A stretch of 33,448 bases of DNA from Nitrosomonadales bacterium (lineage in GTDB: Bacteria; Pseudomonadota; Gammaproteobacteria; Burkholderiales; Gallionellaceae): contig JACPVZ010000116.1 of NCBI GenBank assembly GCA_016197305.1, forward strand, positions 1-33,448. Direction: 5' to 3'. A program made the translations under genes and the position numbers. The notes under the pieces were generated by a model. It was not told where the DNA came from and ran no database searches. It saw only the letters and a list, made by a program, of their open reading frames with translations. Position 1 is the first letter of the stretch; each line of letters starts with the position of its first letter. Below, in pieces: positions 27,820 through 33,448 of this stretch.

Positions 27820-28377
27820 TCAGCGCGAATGCATTGCCGGGAAGCGCGCGCCGCGCCGTTCGGCCATGTGCATGCCGAGCCGGATCAGATGACGCCTGTC
27901 GAGCAGGCGTTCCGCCAGCGGCAGCAGTTCGCTCTCTTCAACGGCGATGTGATTGCTGTGGCTTTGTATGAAGCGTTCCAGCAGCGCGTCCGGAAGTGCA
28001 GCGTTATTCCCGACGGCGATCTGCATCAGCAGCGGGCGCAATTCCTGCCATGACGCCAGCATATCCTCGTGTTCCGCCAGCAGCCTTCCCAGCAGCGGCT
28101 CCAGCGATATCTGTTCGAACTCGGCGCAGGTGCGTAGCGCCGGGAACAGGTCGATTTCTTCATCCTGATGGTGGAATTTTCCGGCGGTGTCGAAGTAACG
28201 CAGGATGGCTTGGGCAGCCTGTTGTGCGGGCTCGTCGCAACCGTGGACAGGCAGGTGCGCGGCGAGCTTTTTCAGTGTGCCGCATTGCTGCAGGATTTTT
28301 CCGTGGCAGGCGTGCAGCATCTCGAGCGGATGATCGAAGCCGGCGGCTGTCTGATTCTCTATGAGTGGCATCGACAA
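27820..28377 (-). CDS. Hemerythrin-like HHE domain protein
   Basis: A 185-residue four-helix protein with the iron-ligand pattern of HHE domains. The ligands are His in FDHPLEMLHACHGKI, HHQDEEIDLFPAL (H-H-x-D/E-E), LLAEHEDMLASW, and HSNHIAVEESELLPLA. These bind a non-haem di-iron centre that senses or carries O2 or NO, or stores iron. The start may be at 28377 or two codons later (MPLIENQ). It lies 4 bp after the sirB2 stop on the same strand, so the two are probably cotranscribed. Confidence 0.88.
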   Translation of the reverse strand: MSMPLIENQTAAGFDHPLEMLHACHGKILQQCGTLKKLAAHLPVHGCDEPAQQAAQAILRYFDTAGKFHHQDEEIDLFPALRTCAEFEQISLEPLLGRLLAEHEDMLASWQELRPLLMQIAVGNNAALPDALLERFIQSHSNHIAVEESELLPLAERLLDRRHLIRLGMHMAERRGARFPAMHSR

Positions 28378-28381
28378 GCGG

Positions 28382-28765
28382 TTAACCGGCGAAAGGGGTG
28401 GGATCGTGCTTGATCGCGACCAGCACGATGTAAGCGAATACCGCCTGTGCCGCGAGCCAGGCGGCTATGCGCGTGGACCTGGTCTTGCCGCGCTTGAGCG
28501 CGATCGAGCCGAGCACGATATACAGCAGCAGCGCGCACAGTTTGGCGGTCAGCCAGGCGTCGGCGAAAGGATATTGATTGATGGTCACCGTCAGTGCGAT
28601 CGCGCTGGCCAACAACACCGTGTCGACCAGGTGCGGCGTGACCTTGAGCCAGCGTTGCTTTAATGCGGGGGAGTCGCGCAGCATCAGGATGCCGCGCGAC
28701 AGAAACAGCAGATAACTGATGAATGCACAGGAGATGTGCAGATGTTTGAGTGCGGTGTAGGCCAT
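28382..28765 (-). CDS. SirB2 family membrane protein
   Basis: A 127-residue inner membrane protein with four predicted helices. Family features are LKHLHISCAFISYLLFLSRG near the N-terminus, LKVTPHLVDTVLLASAIAL in the middle, and LTAKLCALLLYIVLGSIALKRG. Histidines in helices 1 and 2 (KHLHIS and TPHLVD) could bind haem or quinone, but the family has no established activity. It is upstream of the hemerythrin-like gene, which hints at a shared redox or O2-related role. Confidence 0.88.
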   Translation of the reverse strand: MAYTALKHLHISCAFISYLLFLSRGILMLRDSPALKQRWLKVTPHLVDTVLLASAIALTVTINQYPFADAWLTAKLCALLLYIVLGSIALKRGKTRSTRIAAWLAAQAVFAYIVLVAIKHDPTPFAG

Positions 28766-28802
28766 GCGGTGATTCTGGGCATCCGATCTATTTGACGGCG
28801 CT

Positions 28803-28834
28803 TATAATACACGTGCCGTTTGTTGCTGTTGACC
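28803..28834. promoter_or_regulatory. Overlapping -10 boxes in the sirB2/glycosyltransferase gap
   Basis: A perfect TATAAT at 28803-28808 could serve the plus-strand gene, although no good -35 is placed before it. On the minus strand an overlapping TATTAT has a TCAACA box 17 bp upstream and would serve sirB2. The overlap would make the two promoters mutually exclusive. Confidence 0.35.
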
Positions 28835-28903
28835 GATTTTGTCGATAGTGTGGTGTTACTTTTGACAGGCCGATATCCGGAAAACCTTATCAATTCCATC
28901 CGC

Positions 28904-29977
28904 ATGACAGAAAAACGCCATCTGGTTGTTTCCATCACGGCCCATGGTTACGGCCATGTCGCCCAGACCGCCCCTGTGCTGAATGCCTTGTATCGCCTGA
29001 TGCCGGATTTGAAAATCACCGTGCGTTGCGCACTTGAACCGGAGCACCTGCGCTCCCGCATCCAGGCGCCGTTCAGTCATCTCGCGGAACCGGGGGATAT
29101 CGGCATGCTGATGTCTTCCCCGCTGGATGTGCGGGTCGCGGAGAGTTGCGCCGCCTACCGCGATTTACACGCCGGCTGGGATCGGCGCGTTGCAAACGAA
29201 GCGCAGCTGTTGCGCGACATGCAGGCCGATTTCGTGTTTTCCAACGTGGGATATCTGCCGCTGGCAGGAGCGGTGCGCGCCGGTATTTCCTGTGCCGCGC
29301 TGTGCTCGTTGAACTGGGCCGATATCTACCGGTACTATTGCGGCGATGATGACATCGCCGCGCAGATGCAGTCCTGTTATGCGAATGCGGGGGGCTTTCT
29401 GCGCGCCACGCCGGGCATGGAGATGAGTGATCTGCCCAATGTGTTGCCTGTCTCGCCGATCGCGGCGGTTGGGCGAAACCGTCGCGCCGAACTCGATCGT
29501 CTGTTGCGCTTGCCCGCAGGAGACAGATTGGTGCTGGTCAGTATGGGCGGGATAGCCAGCCGCCTGCCGGTGGGGCGCTGGCCCAGGATGGACAGGGTGC
29601 GCTGGCTGGTGCCGCGATGCTGGCAGGTCGATCACCCGGATGCGATCGAGATCGAATCGCTGCCGCTGGGTTTCAGCGATCTGCTGGCCAGCAGCGACGC
29701 GTTGATCTGCAAGCCGGGCTACGGCAGCTTTGTCGAGGCGGCGTGCAGCGGCGTTCCGGTGCTCTATGTAAGCCGTGCCAACTGGCCGGAATCGTCCTGC
29801 CTGATTGCGTGGCTGGAGCAGCATGGCCGGTGCCGCGAGGTGACACGCGATGAGATTGAAGCGGGGGAGGTTGGTGGCGCGCTACGGGCGTTGTGGAATT
29901 TGCCGAATCGCGAGCCTCTCGAACCGGAGGGGACTCGGCAGGTGGCTGACTGGCTGGCGGCGAAGTTGAGCGCTTAG
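28904..29977 (+). CDS. GT-B-fold glycosyltransferase-like protein
   Basis: A 357-residue protein, start chosen at 28904 (MTEKRHLVVSITAHGYGHVAQ); the open frame goes up to 28820 but that part shows no family character. The N-terminal ITAHGYGHVAQTAPVLNAL resembles the GGHxxP-type loop of MurG and UDP-glycosyltransferases. The C-terminal CKPGYGSFVEAACSGVPVLYVSR resembles their nucleotide-sugar site (K/GxGxxxEA...G.P). VLVSMGGIAS marks the start of the second Rossmann domain. Acceptor and donor are unknown. It is a single gene between the sirB2 pair and slyD. Confidence 0.75.
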   Translation: MTEKRHLVVSITAHGYGHVAQTAPVLNALYRLMPDLKITVRCALEPEHLRSRIQAPFSHLAEPGDIGMLMSSPLDVRVAESCAAYRDLHAGWDRRVANEAQLLRDMQADFVFSNVGYLPLAGAVRAGISCAALCSLNWADIYRYYCGDDDIAAQMQSCYANAGGFLRATPGMEMSDLPNVLPVSPIAAVGRNRRAELDRLLRLPAGDRLVLVSMGGIASRLPVGRWPRMDRVRWLVPRCWQVDHPDAIEIESLPLGFSDLLASSDALICKPGYGSFVEAACSGVPVLYVSRANWPESSCLIAWLEQHGRCREVTRDEIEAGEVGGALRALWNLPNREPLEPEGTRQVADWLAAKLSA

Positions 29978-29990
29978 GCCGGGGCTGGGC

Positions 29991-30014
29991 AAAAAATGCC
30001 GGCTGGCGCCGGCA
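29991..30014 (-). terminator. Terminator of the bcp-slyD operon
   Basis: Read on the minus strand, TGCCGG pairs with CCGGCA around a six-base loop and is followed by six T. It lies about 33 bp after the slyD stop. Confidence 0.75.
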
Positions 30015-30047
30015 GTTCGGTGTTCGGGGCAGGATGCTGCGGCGGGC

Positions 30048-30533
30048 CTAGTGCAGATGTTCGCCCTCGCCATGCACGTGGCCATGCTCCAGCTCTTCCT
30101 CGGTCGCAGGGCGCACGCCGGTCACGGTGCAGTTGAAAGTCAGGGTCTTCCCGGCCAGCGGATGGTTGCCATCCACGGTGACTTCGTCGTCGGTCACTTC
30201 GATCACGGTATACAGCAGGAAATCCTCTTCGTCGGCGGACTCGGGTGCGCCTTCGAATTGCATGCCCACGGCGACATCCTTGGGGAATGCGCTGCGTGCT
30301 TCGACTTCCACCAGGCCATGCTCGTATTCGCCGAATGCATCGTCGGGTTGCAGCGTGACGCTGCATTGATCGCCGAGGCTCTTGCCGTGCAGCGCTTCTT
30401 CGACCAGCGGGAAAATGCCGTCGTAACCGCCGTGCAGGTAGCTTACCGCATCATCGACTTTTTCCAGCAGCTCGCCATCGGCGTCGAACAATTCATAGCG
30501 CAGCGATACCACAGAATTTTTTGCGATCTTCAT
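30048..30533 (-). CDS. slyD: FKBP-type peptidyl-prolyl isomerase, SlyD-like
   Basis: A 161-residue cytoplasmic prolyl isomerase and chaperone. The start is the ATG at 30533 with AAAGGAAAT upstream; it overlaps the bcp stop (TAATG). The FKBP core has YELFDADGELLEKVDDAVSYLHGGYDGIFPLVEEAL; the chaperone flap region is inserted (CSVTLQPDDAFGEYEHGLVEVEARSAFP). The tail HGHVHGEGEHLH is histidine-rich and should bind Ni or another metal, though it is shorter than in E. coli SlyD. Coupling with a peroxiredoxin suggests a role in protein maintenance under oxidative stress (inference). Confidence 0.9.
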   Translation of the reverse strand: MKIAKNSVVSLRYELFDADGELLEKVDDAVSYLHGGYDGIFPLVEEALHGKSLGDQCSVTLQPDDAFGEYEHGLVEVEARSAFPKDVAVGMQFEGAPESADEEDFLLYTVIEVTDDEVTVDGNHPLAGKTLTFNCTVTGVRPATEEELEHGHVHGEGEHLH

Positions 30534-31012
30534 TATTTCATTTCCTTTATCAAATTGAGTATTTCCTGCGCATGTCCGTGGGCCTGAACGCCATACATGA
30601 CCTGCTGCAACTTGCCGTGCTTGTCGATGACGAAGGTGGAGCGCTTGATGGAGAGCTTCTTGTGTCCATCCACTTCCTTCTCGTACATCACGCCATAGCG
30701 TTTGCATACCCGGGCATCGGGGTCCGAGAGCAGCAAAACCGACAAGCCATACTTGTCGCGGAACGATGCATGGCTTAAACAGTCATCCCGGCTGACGCCG
30801 ACTACGACCGTATCGAATTTGGCGAATTCTTCTTCGAGTTCGCTGAATTCGTTCGCTTCCAGCGTGCAGCCCGGGGTGTCGTCGCGAGGGTAAAAGTACA
30901 GCACCACGTTCTGCTTGCCCTGCAAAGCGGTGAGTGCAAAGGTTTCCATGTCCGCATCCGGCAACTCGAAGTGCGGTGCTTCCATTCCTATTGTGAGCTG
31001 GACAGATTGCAT
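30533..31012 (-). CDS. bcp: Thiol peroxidase, Bcp/PrxQ type peroxiredoxin
   Basis: A 159-residue peroxiredoxin that reduces H2O2 and organic peroxides with thioredoxin. The peroxidatic cysteine is Cys49 in YPRDDTPGCTLEANEF. The second cysteine five residues later seen in E. coli Bcp (PGCxxxxC) is absent here (Asn54 at that place). Cys78 in SRDDCLSHASF or Cys102 in ARVCKRYG could resolve, or the enzyme could be 1-Cys. The strand-helix order (VVLYFYP, TVVVGVSRD, KRSTFVIDKHGKL) is complete. It is divergent from the JmjC gene. Confidence 0.93.
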   Translation of the reverse strand: MQSVQLTIGMEAPHFELPDADMETFALTALQGKQNVVLYFYPRDDTPGCTLEANEFSELEEEFAKFDTVVVGVSRDDCLSHASFRDKYGLSVLLLSDPDARVCKRYGVMYEKEVDGHKKLSIKRSTFVIDKHGKLQQVMYGVQAHGHAQEILNLIKEMK

Positions 31013-31044
31013 AGACTATTCCCCCTGTGCCGCATTTTAAACAC

Positions 31045-31088
31045 TTTTCCAGTTTGTCAGCGGATATTTTCCAGTTTGGTTGCGGATA
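31045..31088. repeat. Tandem 22-bp direct repeat between bcp and the JmjC gene
   Basis: Two adjacent copies (31045-31066 and 31067-31088) share TTTTCCAGTTTG and GCGGATA and differ only at three central bases. The 22-bp unit is close to two helical turns. The repeat lies in the 123-bp divergent gap, so it could be a shared operator. Confidence 0.6.
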
Positions 31089-31122
31089 TTTTAAGGGCTG
31101 CGCAGAAGCAGTGCCGGGCAGA

Positions 31123-31128
31123 TATAAT
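31123..31128 (+). promoter_or_regulatory. TATAAT box 7 bp before the JmjC start codon
   Basis: A perfect -10 hexamer ends seven bases before the ATG at 31136. If used, transcription would begin at or next to the start codon and give a leaderless mRNA. No good -35 is visible, and there is no Shine-Dalgarno sequence in this space. Confidence 0.4.
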
Positions 31129-31135
31129 CAGGCCC

Positions 31136-32254
31136 ATGAAAAATATTGAAAATTTTCTGGGCGGTCTGACCGTCAACGAGTTTCTGCATGAATACTGGCA
31201 GAAGAAACCGCTGCTGATCCGTCGCGCGCTGCCTGAATTCAGCGGCTTGATGGCCCCGCAGCAGTTGATCGCATTGGCGTGTGCCGACGAGGCGCAGGCG
31301 CGCCTGGTGACACAGCAGCGTGGCAGTTTTGACCTGCAGCACGGGCCGTTTGAACCCGAGGACTTCGAGCGCAAAGGCAAGTGGACCGTGCTGGTGCAAG
31401 GTGTCAATCACCATCTGCCAGAAGCCGCCGAACTGCTCAGGAATTTTTCTTTCATCCCCCATGCGCGCCTGGACGACCTGATGGTCAGTTATGCACCGAA
31501 AGGCGGCGGGGTCGGGCCGCATTTCGATTCCTACGATGTGTTCCTGCTGCAGGGGTTGGGGCACAGGCGCTGGCAGATTTCCACGCAGGCGGATCGCGAA
31601 TTGATCGAAGACGCGCCGCTGCGGATTCTGCGCGATTTCAGGGTCGAGCAGGAGTGGGTGCTGGAGGCGGGCGACATGCTGTATCTGCCGCCGCATTGCG
31701 CGCATAACGGCATCGCCGAAGACGACTGCATGACTTATTCGATCGGATTTCGCACGCCTGCGTACCAGGAGCTCGCCGAGCAATTCCTGGTGTATTTGCA
31801 GGACCGTATCGAGTTGCCGGGAATGTATGCCGACCCCGATCTGCGGTCGCAAGCTCATCCCGCCGAAATCAGCGCCGCAATGTTGCGCCAGGTGGGAGAG
31901 GTGATCAAGCAGATACGCTGGGACAAGGAAGATATCGCCAACTTCCTCGGCTGTTACCTGAGCGAACCCAAGCCGCATATATTCTTCGACGTGCCGGAGC
32001 GACCGATGAGCCGGACAAAGTTTGCACAGACGCTCGGTAAAAAGGGCGTGCAGCTCGACCTGAAAAGCCAGATGCTGTGCCATGACGGCTGGATTTTTAT
32101 CAATGGCGAGGCGAGCGAGGTGGGGCGCGATGCTTACCGGGTGTTGCGCGGCCTGGCCGATGAACGCGTGTTGAGGGATGTGCGCGATTGTCCGGGCGAG
32201 GCGCTCGAGTTGCTTTACCAATGGTATCTGGACGGCTATATTTCGCTGAACTGA
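31136..32254 (+). CDS. roxA: JmjC/cupin ribosomal protein oxygenase, RoxA (YcfD)-like
   Basis: A 372-residue Fe(II)/2-oxoglutarate oxygenase. The E. coli relative hydroxylates an arginine of ribosomal protein L16. The start is the ATG at 31136 (MKNIENFLGGLTVNEFLHEYWQKKPLLIRRAL); the frame is open further upstream but only across the promoter gap. The iron site is HFD in GGGVGPHFDSYDVFLLQGLGHRRW plus the distal His in YLPPHCAHNGIAEDDCMTYSIGFR. The C-terminal winged-helix-like dimerisation domain is complete. A DUF7931-like gene follows after 14 bp. Confidence 0.93.
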   Translation: MKNIENFLGGLTVNEFLHEYWQKKPLLIRRALPEFSGLMAPQQLIALACADEAQARLVTQQRGSFDLQHGPFEPEDFERKGKWTVLVQGVNHHLPEAAELLRNFSFIPHARLDDLMVSYAPKGGGVGPHFDSYDVFLLQGLGHRRWQISTQADRELIEDAPLRILRDFRVEQEWVLEAGDMLYLPPHCAHNGIAEDDCMTYSIGFRTPAYQELAEQFLVYLQDRIELPGMYADPDLRSQAHPAEISAAMLRQVGEVIKQIRWDKEDIANFLGCYLSEPKPHIFFDVPERPMSRTKFAQTLGKKGVQLDLKSQMLCHDGWIFINGEASEVGRDAYRVLRGLADERVLRDVRDCPGEALELLYQWYLDGYISLN

Positions 32255-32268
32255 GGCTGGGGAAAAAC

Positions 32269-32540
32269 ATGAGCGACGACGATACGCTGCAACACACCAG
32301 GATAGACGGCATCGTCGAATACTGTGCCGCACTGGATAGATTGTGCAGCCTGGCGCAGCATAACCTCTACGTGTTCGAGAAGGATTACGATGCGCTGGGC
32401 TTCAATGGCGAAGCGCGTTATGAGACGCTGCGCCATTTTTTGCTGGCCAGTCCGGCGCATCGCCTGTTTCTGCTGGCGCACGATACCCGTTATCTGGCCA
32501 CGCGTTGCCCGCGGATGATGATGTTGCTGCAACAGTTCGG
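32269..32540 (+). pseudogene. DUF7931-like protein, 3' end lost at a sequence junction
   Basis: From the ATG at 32269 (MSDDDTLQHTRIDGIVEYCAAL) about 90 residues resemble a small Betaproteobacterial cytoplasmic domain: LYVFEKDYDALGFNGEARYETLRHFLLASPAHRLFLLAHDTRYLATRCPRMMMLLQQF. After residue ~90 the frame continues only because it reads through the reverse complement of a lipoprotein gene, so those residues are not genuine. The upstream site GGGGAAA and closeness to roxA suggest the two were cotranscribed. Confidence 0.6.
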
Positions 32541-32545
32541 CGCGG
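32530..32545. other. Junction of two unrelated sequences
   Basis: At this point a plus-strand gene and a minus-strand gene both lose their 3' ends. The bases CTGCAACAGTTCGGC fit the coding sense of both (LLQQFG on plus, AELLQQ on minus), so the two sequences appear joined over a short stretch of microhomology. To the right the DNA becomes strongly GC-rich. Confidence 0.65.
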
Positions 32546-32769
32546 GCCAGCAGGGCTATCTGGCCGGTACTGGCAATGGCGTTGCGGGCCCGTGTGAATT
32601 CGGCTTCTTCCACCCGCGCATTGCCGGTGAGGTAAGCCTCCACCGAGCGGCCCAGCGCGCCGTGGGCTTCCATCTGCCAATCCGGTGGCGGTGGGGTACT
32701 GCTGCAGGCGGCCAGCAGGGCGGCCAGCACCATGCCAGCATGCGGGCGGAACCGGCTGGGGATGTTCAT
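32530..32769 (-). pseudogene. Small outer membrane lipoprotein, 3' end missing
   Basis: The start at 32769 overlaps the stop of the MCE gene (ATGA). The signal peptide ends in a lipobox (LAALLAAC, then SSTPPPP), so the mature protein is lipid-anchored. The remaining part, DWQMEAHGALGRSVEAYLTGNARVEEAEFTRARNAIASTGQIALLARAELL, resembles a Burkholderiales lipoprotein family of unknown function. It breaks off at about residue 80 at the junction. Confidence 0.65.
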
Positions 32770-33448
32770 GGCAGTTTGATCTCCGTGTCGCGGGCCAGCG
32801 GCCATTTGCGGTTGATCTCGTTGACCAGGCTTTCCACCTTGCGCAGGCTGGCCTCCACCTCGGCGCGCAGCGGCCCCAGGTCGGCCGTGGCGGTGCGCAC
32901 GTTGGCCCCCACCGCTTGCGCCTCCGCCAGCACCGCGTCCATCTTTTTCAGGCTCTTGCGGGTGTCGTCCAGCAGGGCATTGACCTGACCTACAGAACCC
33001 TTCAGGTCGCGCACCAGGCCGTCGGGGCCGAACACCTGGGCATCGGCCCGGGCCGCCATGCCGTCGGCCCGGGTGGCCAAACCATCAGCCTTGAGTACCA
33101 GGCCGTCCAGCCGGGCCAGCAGCGCGTTCGTGCGGTCCAGCGTGGTGACGATCTTCTGCGCGTCCGCGTCGTTGCCGGTCAACAGGCCCAGCGCGCCACG
33201 CGGGCCGCTCAGGCGTTCGGTAGCGGTTTGCAGGTGGGCCAGGGTGGTGGCCACCGGCCCTTCCTTGGCGGTGATGGCGTTGAGGTTGTCCAGCAGGTCC
33301 TTGGTAGACGACAGCACCCGGGGAATGTCAGCCGTGGCGTCACCGCGCAGCACCTGGCGCTCGGCACCGTCGGGCAGCGGCGGATCCGTCAGCACGCCGG
33401 TGTAGGCCCGGATATTGGTGTTGCCCACCACGCCGCGCACCAGGGTGA
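32766..33448 (-). CDS. MlaD/MCE family protein, N-terminus outside the window
   Basis: The frame is open to the window edge, so at least 225 C-terminal residues are visible without the MCE barrel itself. The visible part begins LVRGVVGNTNIRAYTGVL and continues as a long helical segment (DIPRVLSSTKDLLDNLNAI; DRTNALLARLDGLVLKADGLATRADGMAARAD; SVGQVNALLDDTRKSLKKMDAVLAEA). Such a helical tunnel-forming or tether region follows the MCE domain in lipid-transport ABC systems. It ends SLVNEINRKWPLARDTEIKLP and overlaps the lipoprotein gene. It lies on the GC-rich, probably foreign, side of the junction. Confidence 0.8.
   Translation of the reverse strand, partial: TLVRGVVGNTNIRAYTGVLTDPPLPDGAERQVLRGDATADIPRVLSSTKDLLDNLNAITAKEGPVATTLAHLQTATERLSGPRGALGLLTGNDADAQKIVTTLDRTNALLARLDGLVLKADGLATRADGMAARADAQVFGPDGLVRDLKGSVGQVNALLDDTRKSLKKMDAVLAEAQAVGANVRTATADLGPLRAEVEASLRKVESLVNEINRKWPLARDTEIKLP

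Noticed and set aside
32269-32988. A single 240-codon gene running from the DUF7931-like start through the right end
   Set aside because: After about residue 90 it is the reverse complement of lipoprotein and MCE coding sequence, so the fusion is accidental.
1-33448. CRISPR array, prophage, toxin-antitoxin or defence island
   Set aside because: No regularly spaced repeats, integrase, phage structural genes or known defence families were seen on either strand.

Overview
The window reads as a chromosomal segment of a Betaproteobacterium, most likely in the Nitrosomonadales (Gallionella/Sideroxydans-like). That placement rests on remembered protein similarity and on gene neighbourhoods; no search was run. 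It carries 27 intact or nearly intact protein genes, two gene fragments at the right end and one broken gene. I saw no rRNA, tRNA, CRISPR array, prophage or complete insertion sequence. Most of it is ordinary housekeeping DNA of moderately high GC.

Layout. 1-1242: a class I methyltransferase whose left end may lie outside the window. It converges on a membrane proton-pumping pyrophosphatase (hppA, minus). Next come the DEAD-box helicase rhlE (minus) and, divergent from it, the ribosome-associated GTPase typA, then rmuC, an OmpA-type porin and glutamine-dependent nadE. 11.9-12.8 kb is a visibly AT-richer patch holding one small secreted cysteine-containing protein of unknown function. 13.0-18.9 kb is the classical rimP-nusA-infB-rbfA-truB translation/transcription operon. 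It ends after truB without the rpsO-pnp continuation seen in enterobacteria. A periplasmic coiled-coil protein and a polytopic membrane protein follow.

21.6-24.1 kb holds a perfect 31-bp palindromic element, a lemA-GIDE pair (the GIDE protein carries a canonical EF-hand loop), a Nudix hydrolase and a REP-like palindrome pair. 24.1-27.7 kb (minus) is a polyamine ABC transporter operon potA-potB-potC-potD. potA has lost about 60 codons, including the Q-loop and the ABC signature, and is out of frame afterwards. The other three genes are intact. 27.8-30.0 kb has a hemerythrin-like protein with SirB2 (minus) and a GT-B-type glycosyltransferase-like protein (plus). 30.0-32.3 kb has slyD-bcp (minus) divergent from a JmjC-type ribosomal oxygenase (roxA-like).

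From about 32,535 to the end the sequence changes abruptly. A DUF7931-like gene on the plus strand and a lipoprotein gene on the minus strand both lose their 3' ends at the same point, and the right part (lipoprotein plus MlaD/MCE protein) has a more GC-rich, Comamonadaceae-like character. I read this as a chimeric contig junction or a recent rearrangement. No clear undescribed multi-gene system is visible. The points most worth a second look are the potA deletion, the right-end junction, the palindromic elements, the LemA/GIDE/EF-hand pair and the repeats upstream of hppA and roxA.
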